Part shown: piece by piece, positions 24,412-33,069 of the stretch | Layout of the letters: every line of letters begins with the position of its first letter | Numbering within the stretch: position 1 is the first letter of the stretch | NCBI RefSeq assembly: GCF_001949125.1 | Contig: NZ_MSTI01000102.1 | Coordinates: forward strand, 7,501 to 71,500 | Reading direction: 5' to 3' | Length of the DNA: 64,000 bases | From: Deinococcus marmoris | Lineage (GTDB): Bacteria > Deinococcota > Deinococci > Deinococcales > Deinococcaceae | Position numbers and translations under genes: made by a program | The notes under the pieces: generated by a model | What the model was told of the DNA's origin: nothing | Database searches by the model: none | Seen by the model: only the letters and a program-made list of their open reading frames with translations

Positions 24412-24708
24412 ATGCTCTACCGACACGGTGATGTTCTCGTCCAAAGCGTTTCTATCCTGCCCGAAGCCCACTCCCGCCCCGGCGTCACGCTGGCGCGCGG
24501 CGAGGTGACAGGTCACAGCCACCGTTTTGCCGAGGCTGCGGCGGTGCAACTGTACTCGGCAGGCGCAGACACCTATGTGCAGGTGCTGGCCGACAGCGCC
24601 GATCTGATCCACGAGGAACACGCCACCATCACGCTGCCGCGCGGCTTTTACAAGGTATGGATGCAGCGCGAATACAGCCCCGAAGCGATTCGCCGGGTGC
24701 TGGACTGA
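24412..24708 (+). CDS. Small conserved protein, partner of a DUF6745 protein
   Basis: 98 residues, no signal peptide. It opens MLYRHGDVLVQS, has RGEVTGHSHRF in the centre and HEEHATITLPRGFYKVWMQREY near the end; the His-rich GHSHR and HEEH motifs look like ligands on a small beta barrel. I recognise this pattern from short proteins encoded next to DUF6745 proteins in other bacteria, with no known function. Its stop overlaps the ATG of the next gene by one base (TGATG), so the pair is translationally coupled. AGGAGG lies at the proper distance. Confidence 0.75.
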   Translation: MLYRHGDVLVQSVSILPEAHSRPGVTLARGEVTGHSHRFAEAAAVQLYSAGADTYVQVLADSADLIHEEHATITLPRGFYKVWMQREYSPEAIRRVLD

Positions 24709-25709
24709 TGCCGCAGGTGTTGAACGCCGCCGAGGCGCGGCAACTGCTCCTGAGCGGCGAGGCGCACGGTCCCTTAAAGTTCCGTGGACGGCTTGATCTG
24801 TCGGGTCAGAAGGGGCTGCGTCGCCTGCCCGCTGGCCTGAGCGGCGACACCCTGGACATCAGCGATACGGGTCTGAGCGAATTGCCCGAAGACCTGCATG
24901 TGGGCGAACTGATCGCCCGCAACCTGCCCCTGATGGGCGTTCCCGCCAGCCTGCGCGTGCAGTTCCGCCTGACCCTGGACGGCTGTTCTCGCCTGCAAAC
25001 GTTGCCCGAGGGCCTCAACGTCGGCTCGCTGAACTTGCAGGACTGCCTCTCGCTGGAAGCACTGCCCGAGGGGCTGGACGTCTGCTTTCTGAACATCAAC
25101 CGCTGTGAGGCATTGGCTGGCTGGCCCACGCACGCCCAGGTCCGCTTCGGCCACCTGTCGGCCCGCGACTGCCTGAGCCTGCGCGAATTGCCGGGCTGGC
25201 TGACGCAGGTGGCGCAACTGGACATTTCGGGCTGCCGGGGCATCACGGAGTTGCCGCCGGGTCTGCGCGTCAGCGGCTGGCTGGATGTGGCGGGCAGCGG
25301 CCTGACCGTGTTGCCAGCCGGATCGGTTCCCGCCCTGCGCTGGCGCGGCGTGCGGGTGGACGAGCGGCTGGCCTTTGCCCCCGAAACCATCAGCGGCGCG
25401 GAAATCCTGACCCAGCCCAACGCCGAGGTCCGCCGCGTGATGATGGAGCGCATCGGCTCCGAGCGCTTTCTGGATGAGGTGGGCGCAACCGTGCTGGACC
25501 GCGACACGGACGCTGGCGGCGAGCGTACCCTGGTCCGCGTGGAGCTGCCCGACGACGAGCCGTTTGTGGCCGTGTGCGTGGGTTGTCCCTCCACCGGGCG
25601 GCGCTACACCCTGCGTGTGCCGCCCACGATCACCCGCGCCCAGGCTGCGTCGGCGTGGCTGGCGGGGTTTGACGACGCGGGGCTGTATCAGCCGGTGATC
25701 GAGGCGTAG
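24708..25709 (+). CDS. Leucine-rich protein with C-terminal DUF6745 domain
   Basis: 333 residues. Residues 25-235 are leucine-rich repeats of about 20 residues with forms LPEGL, LNLQDC, LDISGC, LPPGL; residues 240-333 form the DUF6745 domain (ILTQPNAEVRRVMMERIG, DTDAGGERTLVRVELPDDEP, GCPSTGRRYTLRVPPT, AWLAGFDD). No export signal. Coupled to the 98-residue gene. It faces the end of the STM4011-type gene, and the cassette also encodes an LRR protein, so the two LRR proteins may serve the same process. Function unknown. Confidence 0.8.
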   Translation: MPQVLNAAEARQLLLSGEAHGPLKFRGRLDLSGQKGLRRLPAGLSGDTLDISDTGLSELPEDLHVGELIARNLPLMGVPASLRVQFRLTLDGCSRLQTLPEGLNVGSLNLQDCLSLEALPEGLDVCFLNINRCEALAGWPTHAQVRFGHLSARDCLSLRELPGWLTQVAQLDISGCRGITELPPGLRVSGWLDVAGSGLTVLPAGSVPALRWRGVRVDERLAFAPETISGAEILTQPNAEVRRVMMERIGSERFLDEVGATVLDRDTDAGGERTLVRVELPDDEPFVAVCVGCPSTGRRYTLRVPPTITRAQAASAWLAGFDDAGLYQPVIEA

Positions 25710-25744
25710 AGGGGGATTCTTTGAGGAGTGCGGCCTGCGCGGTG

Positions 25745-25805
25745 GCCCCCTCACCCTTCCGCCGCTTCGCGGCTCCCTCGCTCTCCCACAAGGGGAGAGG
25801 GGGGT
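25745..25805. repeat. Short intergenic foldback between convergent genes
   Basis: CCCCCTCACCCTTCCGCCGC and CTCCCACAAGGGGAGAGGGGGG form a G/C-rich foldback. It resembles the ends of repeat family B but is truncated; it may act as a two-way terminator between the DUF6745 gene and the radical SAM gene. Confidence 0.45.
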
Positions 25806-25821
25806 TAAAACTTGCAGATTT

Positions 25822-26742
25822 TCAAGTCGCTTGCAGATTCTGCGCCCGTTCCAGATACGCCTCCAGCCTCTCCCTGTCCGCCCACACCGCCGGATCAGGA
25901 ATGCGCGCCAGCAAGCCGTCGCCGTACACCTGCGCCGCGTCCAGTTCGCTCAGATGCACGTAACCGATGTGGCACTCGCAGCTTGCGCGGGAGCAGGGGC
26001 GGGGGCGCAGCAGTTCGCGTACGTCCTGGGTGTAGATGTTGCCGATGGGCCGCTCGATGAAGTGACAGCGGCGGGCGGTGCCGTCGCCCTCCACGCTGAT
26101 GACCGTCTCGCCCGCGCCACACGGCAGTCCGCGTGTGCGGTAGCGGCGGGTATTGACTTCGAACAGTGGGTCCACCGCGCCGAGCCGGGTCAGATCGTGC
26201 GCCGAGTAATAACCCGCGCCCACCTTGAAGGCGTTGATCCACAGGTAGACGTGCGTGGGCAGGGCGGCGCGCAGGGCCTCGATATCTTCAAAATGCCCCT
26301 TCTTGCCCACCACGCCCACGCTGTAGCGCACACCACGGGCGTCCAGTTCGGCGCAGCGGGTCAGGAAACGTTCCTGTTTGACCTCGCCGGGATGATAGGT
26401 GGCCCACAGACCGATCCTGGATTTGTCTGCGTCGTTCAGCCACTTCAACGAGCTGGAGAGGTTGGTCTGAATAGCCAGTTGCCGAATGTGCGGCAGGCGG
26501 CTCAGCCGTGCCAATGCCTGTTGATAGCGCGGCCTGACCAGCGCCTCGCCCCAGGGGGTGAAGAAGACGGAGAGGTCAAACGGCTGCGCCTCCGCCCAGG
26601 CCACGAACCGCGCCAGCGCCCGTGCGTCCGCCGCGTGTTCCGCTGCCGACTCGGTGTGCTTGGCGAAGGGGCAGTAGGGGCAGGCATAGTTGCAGCTTGA
26701 GAGCGGTCCCCGGTAGATCACGCTCAGGTGGTCTAGCTCCAC
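25822..26742 (-). CDS. STM4011-family radical SAM protein
   Basis: 306 residues. Radical SAM motif CNYACPYC (CxxxCxxC) at residues 17-24 near the N-terminus binds the 4Fe-4S cluster; FTPWGEALVR follows as the SAM-binding GGE-like strand. The C-terminal region has further Cys: GLPCGAGE, RRCHF, CSRASCECH, which may hold an auxiliary cluster. Start is GTG 26742, overlapping the preceding gene by 10 nt, because MELDHLSVIYRGPLS reads straight into the cluster motif. Last gene of the five-gene cassette. Reaction unknown. Confidence 0.85.
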   Translation of the reverse strand: MELDHLSVIYRGPLSSCNYACPYCPFAKHTESAAEHAADARALARFVAWAEAQPFDLSVFFTPWGEALVRPRYQQALARLSRLPHIRQLAIQTNLSSSLKWLNDADKSRIGLWATYHPGEVKQERFLTRCAELDARGVRYSVGVVGKKGHFEDIEALRAALPTHVYLWINAFKVGAGYYSAHDLTRLGAVDPLFEVNTRRYRTRGLPCGAGETVISVEGDGTARRCHFIERPIGNIYTQDVRELLRPRPCSRASCECHIGYVHLSELDAAQVYGDGLLARIPDPAVWADRERLEAYLERAQNLQAT

Positions 26743-28049
26743 TCGTACTCCTCGCTCAGCCGCCGCACGGCGGGCGAATACAGCCACGGCCCCAGCGCGT
26801 CGGATTGCTCCAGACCAGCGGGGGTTAGGGTCAGGATTCCGGTTTGCAGGTGGGCGAGGTCCGTTTCGGGCAGCATTGCGAGCTGTGGAAAGTCGGTCAG
26901 CGCGTCGCTCCCGAACTCCTGACGGTAAGCGCTCAGATTCAGCCCGGAGATATGCAGGAGCGATTGCAGGGCATATCTGCGCTGCCGTTCGTTCTCGCTC
27001 AGATGGATGCCGTGCGTGATCTGGCCGAACGCCCCGGCAGGCTGCTCCACGAAATCCTGAATGATCTCGCGCACGCCCACGCGGCCCACGGCGTATTCGC
27101 TGGAATAGTGCAGATGCCGCGTGTAGGACCGCGCCCCGCAGCCCAGGCCCACCATGCCGTCCAGTTGGCAGGTGTATTCCGGCTCGGATTCCAGCGGCAG
27201 GCTGGCCTTCTGAAAGCGGCGCATGGAGGTCTGCACGTACCCGCGCGATAGCAGGAAATCGCGCCCCAGCCGGTACAGCTCCAGTCGCTCGTCGTCCCAG
27301 GTGCGCCCCAGCCGCCCGATTCCAGTCAGCGGGCGCACATACAGCGGATACAGGAACAGTTCCTCCGGCGTCCACGTCAGCGCTGTTTCTAGCGATTCCA
27401 GCCACGTCTGCGGCGTCTGGTGCGCCAGTCCGTAGATCAGATCGATGTTCAGCCCCGGCAGCCTGGCAGCGCGGATGTTGTCCAGTGCGGCGAAGACCTC
27501 TGCATTGCTCTGCGCGCGGCCCACGCCCCGGACCTCAGATTCCAGAAAGCTCTGAATGCCGATGCTGACGCGGGACACACCCCGTTCGGCCAGCACGCGC
27601 AATCGCTCCGGCGTGGCGGTGGCCGGGGAGGTTTCCACGCTGGCAGGGAGTTGGGCTACGCCGAAATGCGTGTCCAGCAGGTTAAACACCCGTTCCAGCT
27701 CCCCTGCTTCCAGATAGGTGGGCGTGCCGCCGCCGATGGCGAGGCGCGAGAAGGTGGCCCCGTCCAGCGCGTCCCGCACCACTTCCATCTGCCGTTCCAG
27801 CGCGTCCAGATAGGCCCGTTCCAGGCTGACCGGGGCGTTGGCGACGGTGAAGAGGTTGCAAAAGCCGCAGCGCATCTCGCAGAAGGGAATGTGTAGATAC
27901 AGGAACAGGTTTTGGCGGTTCTCGGCGGCCCAGGCGTCGCGCAGCGGTACGGGTTCGGTCAGCGGGCGATATGCTGTTTTGTGCGGATAGCCGTAGGTAT
28001 AGCTCTGGTACGGGCCGCCGCTCAGCAGCTCAGGGAGGGTGGCGGTCAT
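26733..28049 (-). CDS. STM4012-family radical SAM protein (HemW-like)
   Basis: 438 residues. LFLYLHIPFCEMRCGFCNLFT holds the CxxxCxxC cluster motif, and AIGGGTPTYL, SVETSPATATPERL, VSRVSIGIQSF and NIDLIYGLAHQT follow exactly the HemN/HemW order. The family is named after a Salmonella locus in a conserved five-gene set. HemW-like proteins handle haem or act as radical enzymes, but this group is distinct and its substrate is unknown. ATG 28049 overlaps the stop of the upstream gene by 4 nt (ATGA). Confidence 0.88.
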   Translation of the reverse strand: MTATLPELLSGGPYQSYTYGYPHKTAYRPLTEPVPLRDAWAAENRQNLFLYLHIPFCEMRCGFCNLFTVANAPVSLERAYLDALERQMEVVRDALDGATFSRLAIGGGTPTYLEAGELERVFNLLDTHFGVAQLPASVETSPATATPERLRVLAERGVSRVSIGIQSFLESEVRGVGRAQSNAEVFAALDNIRAARLPGLNIDLIYGLAHQTPQTWLESLETALTWTPEELFLYPLYVRPLTGIGRLGRTWDDERLELYRLGRDFLLSRGYVQTSMRRFQKASLPLESEPEYTCQLDGMVGLGCGARSYTRHLHYSSEYAVGRVGVREIIQDFVEQPAGAFGQITHGIHLSENERQRRYALQSLLHISGLNLSAYRQEFGSDALTDFPQLAMLPETDLAHLQTGILTLTPAGLEQSDALGPWLYSPAVRRLSEEYEWS

Positions 28050-28855
28050 GCCCCAGTTTCCCCCAAAACCAGTTCCGCGTATGGCACCGTCCACACCAGC
28101 GGATGCGCGAGGCGGTGGCCGTGGTAGCCGTCCTCGCCAAAACAGGTGCCGTGATCGGCGCAGATGATCAGCAAAGTAGTGCCGCGTGCGCGCAGGGCGT
28201 CCAGCAGAACGGGAAGGGCCGCGTCTACCGTTCGCAGCGCCGCCCGTTGTGTTTCCGGCGAATCCTGCCGCGCGCCCGGCACATAGAAATGCGTGGGCGT
28301 GTGGGTCGCCGCCACGTTCAGCAGCAGAAAGGCTCTTTGCTCGAATGGAACGGCGCGCAATGCCTCCGCCGCCACGCGCGTCTGCACGTCCGCCGAATCC
28401 GGGTTTTTCACGCCGCTGGCCGGGGACCAGTGCGCCTCCGCGAACAGGGAAGGCAGCGCACTGCCCAGCGCCGAGCGCCCGTTGAAGAAGCCCACGCCGC
28501 CCACGCAGACGGTGTGATACCCGCGTGCGGCCAGGGCGGCAGGCAACGTCGCTTCCTCGAAGGTCAGGGTCTGCGGCGAGGTGCTGCGGCTGCCCTCGAA
28601 GGCGGCGGCAAACAGACGCGGATGCCGTCCCGGACGCGCGGGCGTGGGCAGAAAGCCCGATAGGAAGGCTTGGTGCGCGGCGTAGGTGAAGCTGCCAGGG
28701 GTGTGCCTCTTCTCCCACACGCCGCCGGGCAGCAGGGCGGCCAGATTCGGAGTCTCGCCCGCCTCCAGCGCGGCCACGGCCACGTCGTAACGCAGGCTGT
28801 CCAACGTGATCAGGGCCACGTCGCAGCGTCCGATCAGCTCACGCGCGTCGAGCAT
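28046..28855 (-). CDS. STM4013-family hydrolase (alkaline phosphatase / sulfatase fold)
   Basis: 269 residues. ALITLDSLRYDVA supplies the first metal Asp, HTPGSFTYAAHQAFLSG carries the candidate Thr/Ser nucleophile region, and LLIICADHGTCFGEDGYHGHRLAH supplies the later Asp-His and His metal ligands. It is a compact, cytoplasmic member of the superfamily (no signal peptide). In the cassette it may remove or transfer a phosphate or sulfate group. Start at ATG 28855, overlapping the upstream ATP-grasp gene by 17 nt. Confidence 0.82.
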   Translation of the reverse strand: MLDARELIGRCDVALITLDSLRYDVAVAALEAGETPNLAALLPGGVWEKRHTPGSFTYAAHQAFLSGFLPTPARPGRHPRLFAAAFEGSRSTSPQTLTFEEATLPAALAARGYHTVCVGGVGFFNGRSALGSALPSLFAEAHWSPASGVKNPDSADVQTRVAAEALRAVPFEQRAFLLLNVAATHTPTHFYVPGARQDSPETQRAALRTVDAALPVLLDALRARGTTLLIICADHGTCFGEDGYHGHRLAHPLVWTVPYAELVLGETGA

Positions 28856-29966
28856 TCCGCACCTCCAGCGCCAGCAACTCCGCCGCGTAGGTGTCCTGTC
28901 CGTCCACCAGCACGCCCCGGTGGTAGTCGCCAAACGCGTTCACTTCCAGCACCGCCTGACGTTTCCACCCTGGCGTCAGCAGCAGGTCCACGCCGCCGTA
29001 GAGTGCGCCGGGGAAGGCGGCGAGGGCGGCCTCGGCGGTGCGGCCCACCTCTGCCCAGCGTTCCGCGCCCAGCTCAGCTTTCAGCGCCTCAATGTCGCCC
29101 CGCTCATTGCCCAGGTGCAGGTTGGTGATCGGCCCGCGCGACGTTCGCACCAGCGCGTGCTGCGCCCGCCCGCCGATGACCACCACGCGCAGATCGATGG
29201 TGCCGCCGCCGAAACTGGCCTTGGGGAGCCAGCGTTCGACATGCAGGCGGTGCGGGGCCAGCGCGTCGATCAGCGCCCCAACCTCTGCCCAGTCCTCCAG
29301 CTTGATCAGCCGCCGTGAATTGAACAGCCGCCTGCCCTCCTGACGAACGGTGGTCACGGCGCTGACCCGTTGCCCGGCCCATTGCAAAGCGACGATGCCC
29401 GAACCGCTGGAGCCGTAGGCCAGCTTGACGAACAGCCGTGACCAGCCGCGTTCCCGCGCCGCGTGCATCAGCCCGTCGAACGATTGAATGTCCGGCAGCG
29501 CGTCTGGCACTGGCACGCCTGCCGCCTGTAAAAGCGCGTGGGTGGCGGGTTTGTCGAACATGCTCAGGATGTGATCGGTGGTTTGCATCCGGGTGTGGGG
29601 CGGGGCGTGTCGTAACTGAGCATCCAACTCCCGCAAAACCTGGCTGAAGCCCGCGTACCATGCCCGCGACGGCGCGAGTTCGCCTGCCTCAAGGTCCACG
29701 GGTTGCCCGCCGCCCAGTCCGATCAGCGCCAGCTCGGTCTGAATGTCCTCGCCCGGCGACTCGAAGCGCACGACGCTGCCGGGGCGCACCTCCGCCGCCA
29801 GATGGACCCGGCCTGTCATCAAATCCAGATACGACACCACCCGCGCTGGGGGCCAGTCCAGGCTTTCCAGCGTGGTCCCGAAAGCGCGGGCGCGTCGGCC
29901 ATCGGGCGGGGCGATCAGCAGCACATCGCGGGGCGGCAGTTCGGTTGAAAGGTGTGCCGGGTTCAT
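28839..29966 (-). CDS. STM4014-family ATP-grasp protein
   Basis: 375 residues with an ATP-grasp fold: LFVKLAYGSSGSGIVALQ is the phosphate-loop strand with its ATP-binding lysine, DLRVVVIGGRAQHALVRTS the central sheet, and GVDLLLTPGWKRQAVLEVNAFGDY the metal-binding Asp/Glu/Asn end. Enzymes of this fold (for example RimK) join a carboxylate to an amine using ATP, so peptide or amide bond formation is the likely reaction; substrate unknown. Coupled to the LRR gene by an ATGA overlap. Confidence 0.82.
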   Translation of the reverse strand: MNPAHLSTELPPRDVLLIAPPDGRRARAFGTTLESLDWPPARVVSYLDLMTGRVHLAAEVRPGSVVRFESPGEDIQTELALIGLGGGQPVDLEAGELAPSRAWYAGFSQVLRELDAQLRHAPPHTRMQTTDHILSMFDKPATHALLQAAGVPVPDALPDIQSFDGLMHAARERGWSRLFVKLAYGSSGSGIVALQWAGQRVSAVTTVRQEGRRLFNSRRLIKLEDWAEVGALIDALAPHRLHVERWLPKASFGGGTIDLRVVVIGGRAQHALVRTSRGPITNLHLGNERGDIEALKAELGAERWAEVGRTAEAALAAFPGALYGGVDLLLTPGWKRQAVLEVNAFGDYHRGVLVDGQDTYAAELLALEVRNARRA

Positions 29967-30880
29967 TCCCCCAGAGCCACGAACCGCCAGTCGTCCTCGT
30001 CGTCCTGATGATCGGAGGTGTCCACCTCGATGGGCAGCGCGCCGAGCTTTTCCATCATCTCCTCGGTGCAGAAGTGGTGGGTGAGGACCAGTTTCTTCAG
30101 GGTTTTGACGCGTTCGCTGTCCAGCAACGCCGCCGCGCCCTCGTCTGTCAGGGTGCCCAGCGACAGGTCCAGCACGGCCAGTTGGTCCAGGATTGGCGCG
30201 TGGGCGAACATCTGCGCGATCTCGTCCTGATGTTCGCTGTTCTTGACCCCCAGGTATTTCAGGGCCGGAAAGCGCGAGCCGTCCAGCAGCGGCGTCAGAT
30301 CGTCGGCGGCACTGGTCGCCCCGTAGTCCTCGGTGCCCAGATACAGTTCCAGATGTTCCAGCCGGGGCAGGTCGGCAGTGACCACCTCGCGCACCACCTC
30401 GGCGCTCAGGCCGCCCGCCTGGACGATCAGTTCGCGCAGCTCTGGCAGTTTAATCTGGCCCAGGCTCAGGCCGTTGCCGCCGCGCACGCCCAGGTGCGTC
30501 AATTGCGGGTAGGCGGCCAGGATGGGGGAGAGATCGCCCTGCGTGATCCACGACACCTCGTTTTCCTCGTAAGTGATGTCTCCGATAAACAGAACCCTGA
30601 TGTTGGAAAGCTGCGTATGGGCGGCCACCAATGCCTCAATGACCTCGTCGGGCACACCGTCCATACTTTCATCGGTCCACAGCCCCACCACGAAGCCCTG
30701 GCTGGCCTCCACCCCTGGCAGCGCCAGAAACGCCCGGAACTTGTCGGTCCAGCCCGTCTTGTCGTCGTAATCCACGGCAACGCGGTGGATAGTGGTCCCC
30801 GTGTCGCCCAGCGGCTGCCCCGGCTCCCACTGTTTTACCTGAAAGCCGCCAAATTCCGTCAGATGCTCACCGATGGTCAT
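29963..30880 (-). CDS. STM4015-family LRR protein
   Basis: 305 residues, first gene of the cassette. Residues 1-90 form an N-terminal domain (VAVDYDDKTGWTDKFRAFLAL); the rest are leucine-rich repeats (LTHLGVRGGNGLSL, LPRLEHLELYLGT, FPALKYLGVKNSE, LAVLDLSLGTLTDEGA, LKKLVLTHHF). It is acidic and ends DHQDDEDDWRFVALGE. No signal peptide. It could be a scaffold or the substrate of the downstream modifying enzymes; neither is shown. Confidence 0.82.
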   Translation of the reverse strand: MTIGEHLTEFGGFQVKQWEPGQPLGDTGTTIHRVAVDYDDKTGWTDKFRAFLALPGVEASQGFVVGLWTDESMDGVPDEVIEALVAAHTQLSNIRVLFIGDITYEENEVSWITQGDLSPILAAYPQLTHLGVRGGNGLSLGQIKLPELRELIVQAGGLSAEVVREVVTADLPRLEHLELYLGTEDYGATSAADDLTPLLDGSRFPALKYLGVKNSEHQDEIAQMFAHAPILDQLAVLDLSLGTLTDEGAAALLDSERVKTLKKLVLTHHFCTEEMMEKLGALPIEVDTSDHQDDEDDWRFVALGE

Positions 30881-30931
30881 GCGCCAGTTTAAGCTGTGCG
30901 GAGTTCATGACGAGTCTGGGCGTGGCAAGCT

Positions 30932-30952
30932 CGGTCATCTTTACGGTCATCT
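30932..30952. repeat. Direct repeat in a divergent intergenic region
   Basis: CGGTCATCT occurs at 30932-30940 and 30944-30952, 12 bp apart (about one helical turn), between the STM4015-type gene and the ABC exporter gene. Possibly a binding site for a regulator of one of them. Confidence 0.3.
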
Positions 30953-30981
30953 GACCCCGCGCACAGGCGTACCCTGACTCC

Positions 30982-32820
30982 ATGTTCTCGCGCCCTGGCC
31001 GTCCCGCTTCCACCCTTGACCCCGATGCGCCCAGAGTCAAACGCGATCCCCGGCAACTCATCCGGCTGCTGGCCTACGCCAAACCGTACCGGGTCATCTT
31101 CATTCTGGGCGCGCTGGCCACCCTGGTCTCCAGCGGCCTGAATCTGGTCTTTCCGCTGCTGTTCGGGCGGCTGATCGACGCCTCGTTCCTGAAGGTGGGC
31201 AGCACCGACACCGGGCCGCTGGACCGCACCGTGCTGCTGCTGCTGGGTATCTTCGCGCTGTCGTCGCTGTTCGGGGCGGCGCAGTCGTACCTGCTCTCGC
31301 GGGTGGGGGCGGGCGTGGTGGCGGACCTGCGGCGTTCGCTGTTCTCGCACCTGCTCACGCTGTCGCCGCGCTTTTTCGGGGACCACAAGACCGGGGACCT
31401 GACCAGCCGCCTGACCGCCGACGTGGGCACCGTGCAGACCGTGACCAGCACGGCGCTGGCGCAACTGGCCGCGCAGTCGGTCAGCCTGATCGGGGCCGTG
31501 ATCCTGCTGATCCTGACCAGTTTCAAACTGAGCCTGCTGACCCTGGCCGTAATTCCGCTGATCATCGGGACCGCTGTGTTCATCGGGCGGCGCATCCGCA
31601 AGGTCAGCCGCGAGGTACAGGACGCCGTGGCCGCCGCCAACGCCGACGCCGAGGAAGCCATCAGCGGCGTGCGCGTGGTCCAGAGTTTCACCGCCGAAAA
31701 TGTGGAGAGAGGCCGCTACGGGCGGGGCATCGCCCTCAGCTTTCTGGCCGCGCTGCGCCGCGCCCGTCTTCAGGCGCTGATGAGCGGCGTGCTGAGCTTC
31801 CTGACCTTCGGGGCGCTGGCCGTGGTGCTGTGGTACGGCGGGCGGCAGGTCATGGCGGGCAGCCTGACCCCCGGCAGTCTGGTCACGTTCCTGATCTACG
31901 CCCTTCAGGTGGGCGGCACGGTGGCCGGGCTGACCGGCATCTTCAACCAGTTTCAGGAGGCGCTGGGCGCGTCCAGCCGCATCTTCGAGCTGATGGACGA
32001 GCGCACCGATCTGCCCGCGCCCGCCCAACCGTTGCCCCTGGCTCGCGCTGAGGGCCGCGTGGAATTCCGCGACGTGAGCTTTACTTATGACGGCCAGTCC
32101 GCCTTTGAGGGTGCGGCCATCCTGCGCCACATCAATGTGGACGTTCCCGCCGGGCAGGTTGTCGCACTCGTTGGCCCCAGCGGGGCGGGCAAGACCACCT
32201 TCGTCAACCTGATTCCACGCTTCTGGGACGTGACTGGCGGCTCCCTGCGCGTGGACGGCCAGGACATCCGTGAGTACCCGCTGGAGGACCTGCGCGCCCA
32301 GGTGGGTCTGGTGCCGCAGGAGACGCTGCTGTTCTCCGGCAGCGTGCGCGAGAACATCCTGTATGGTCGCCCCGACGCCACGCCGCAGGAAGTCGAGGCC
32401 GCCGCGAAAGCGGCCAACGCCGACGACTTCATCCGCGCCTTTGAACACGGCTATGAAACGGTGGTGGGCGAGCGCGGCGTCAAGCTGTCGGGCGGTCAGC
32501 GCCAGCGCGTCGCCATCGCCCGCGCGATCCTCAAAGACCCGCGCATCCTGATTCTGGACGAGGCCACCAGCGCCCTGGACAACGAATCCGAATATCTGGT
32601 GCAGGCCGCGCTGGAACGCCTGATGCTGCGCCGCACCACCTTCGTGATCGCCCACCGCCTGTCTACCATCCGCAACGCGGACCGCATTCTGGTCATGAAC
32701 TCCGGCGAAGTGATCGAGGACGGCACGCACGCCGAACTGCTGGCCCAGGGAGGCCTGTACCGTGACCTGTACGAACTGCAATTCCGCCAGGAGCAGGAAG
32801 CGCAGGCGGAACTGGTCTGA
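30982..32820 (+). CDS. ABC exporter, fused permease and ATPase (canonical)
   Basis: 612 residues. Six membrane helices in residues 30-320 (MsbA/LmrA type), then an ATPase with Walker A GPSGAGKTT, Q-loop LVPQETLLFSG, signature LSGGQRQR, Walker B ILILDEATSALD and H-loop IAHRLS, all intact. It should work as a homodimer in the cytoplasmic membrane exporting a lipid or drug-like compound. Divergent from the STM401x cassette with about 100 nt between; a functional link is possible but not shown. Confidence 0.92.
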   Translation: MFSRPGRPASTLDPDAPRVKRDPRQLIRLLAYAKPYRVIFILGALATLVSSGLNLVFPLLFGRLIDASFLKVGSTDTGPLDRTVLLLLGIFALSSLFGAAQSYLLSRVGAGVVADLRRSLFSHLLTLSPRFFGDHKTGDLTSRLTADVGTVQTVTSTALAQLAAQSVSLIGAVILLILTSFKLSLLTLAVIPLIIGTAVFIGRRIRKVSREVQDAVAAANADAEEAISGVRVVQSFTAENVERGRYGRGIALSFLAALRRARLQALMSGVLSFLTFGALAVVLWYGGRQVMAGSLTPGSLVTFLIYALQVGGTVAGLTGIFNQFQEALGASSRIFELMDERTDLPAPAQPLPLARAEGRVEFRDVSFTYDGQSAFEGAAILRHINVDVPAGQVVALVGPSGAGKTTFVNLIPRFWDVTGGSLRVDGQDIREYPLEDLRAQVGLVPQETLLFSGSVRENILYGRPDATPQEVEAAAKAANADDFIRAFEHGYETVVGERGVKLSGGQRQRVAIARAILKDPRILILDEATSALDNESEYLVQAALERLMLRRTTFVIAHRLSTIRNADRILVMNSGEVIEDGTHAELLAQGGLYRDLYELQFRQEQEAQAELV

Positions 32821-32857
32821 GGTGGGGCGGCTCTGGCCTACGCCGTTTGGCTGGGGC

Positions 32858-32886
32858 TTGCGTGTTCTGGGGGGGGATGGTACTAT
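32858..32886 (+). promoter_or_regulatory. Promoter of tRNA-Asn
   Basis: TTGCGT (32858-32863), 17-nt spacer including a run of eight G, TACTAT (32881-32886), 46 nt before the mature tRNA. Confidence 0.65.
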
Positions 32887-32932
32887 CCTTTTCGCGCCGG
32901 AAACGGCCCGCCACCGCGAGAAGGACCCCTGT

Positions 32933-33007
32933 TCGGCAGTAGCTCAGTGGCAGAGCGTTCGACTGTTAATCGAATGGTCGTAGGTTCGACCCCTACCTGC
33001 CGAGCCA
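32933..33007 (+). tRNA. tRNA-Asn (GTT)
   Basis: 75 nt including an encoded CCA. Acceptor stem TCGGCAG/CTGCCGA, D stem GCTC/GAGC, anticodon stem TTCGA/TCGAA with loop CTGTTAA (anticodon GTT), T stem GTAGG/CCTAC with loop TTCGACC. All stems pair perfectly. It is a single-gene unit with its own promoter and terminator. Confidence 0.97.
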
Positions 33008-33016
33008 CAAGAAAAG

Positions 33017-33041
33017 CCCCCGCTTAAGTGCGGGGGTTTTT
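33017..33041 (+). terminator. Terminator of tRNA-Asn
   Basis: CCCCCGC (33017-33023) pairs with GCGGGGG (33030-33036), then TTTTT. Confidence 0.9.
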
Positions 33042-33069
33042 GCTGTGCGGGTTGTCTTGAGAACAGGGT

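Noticed and set aside
25822..27405. Upstream-extended form of the STM4011-type gene
   Set aside because: The extra region is Arg/Pro-rich shadow of the STM4012-type gene; GTG 26742 gives the proper N-terminus.
30889..32781. 630-codon open frame antisense to the ABC exporter
   Set aside because: His/Gln/Ala-rich product typical of antisense frames in GC-rich genes; the plus-strand ABC gene has all motifs.
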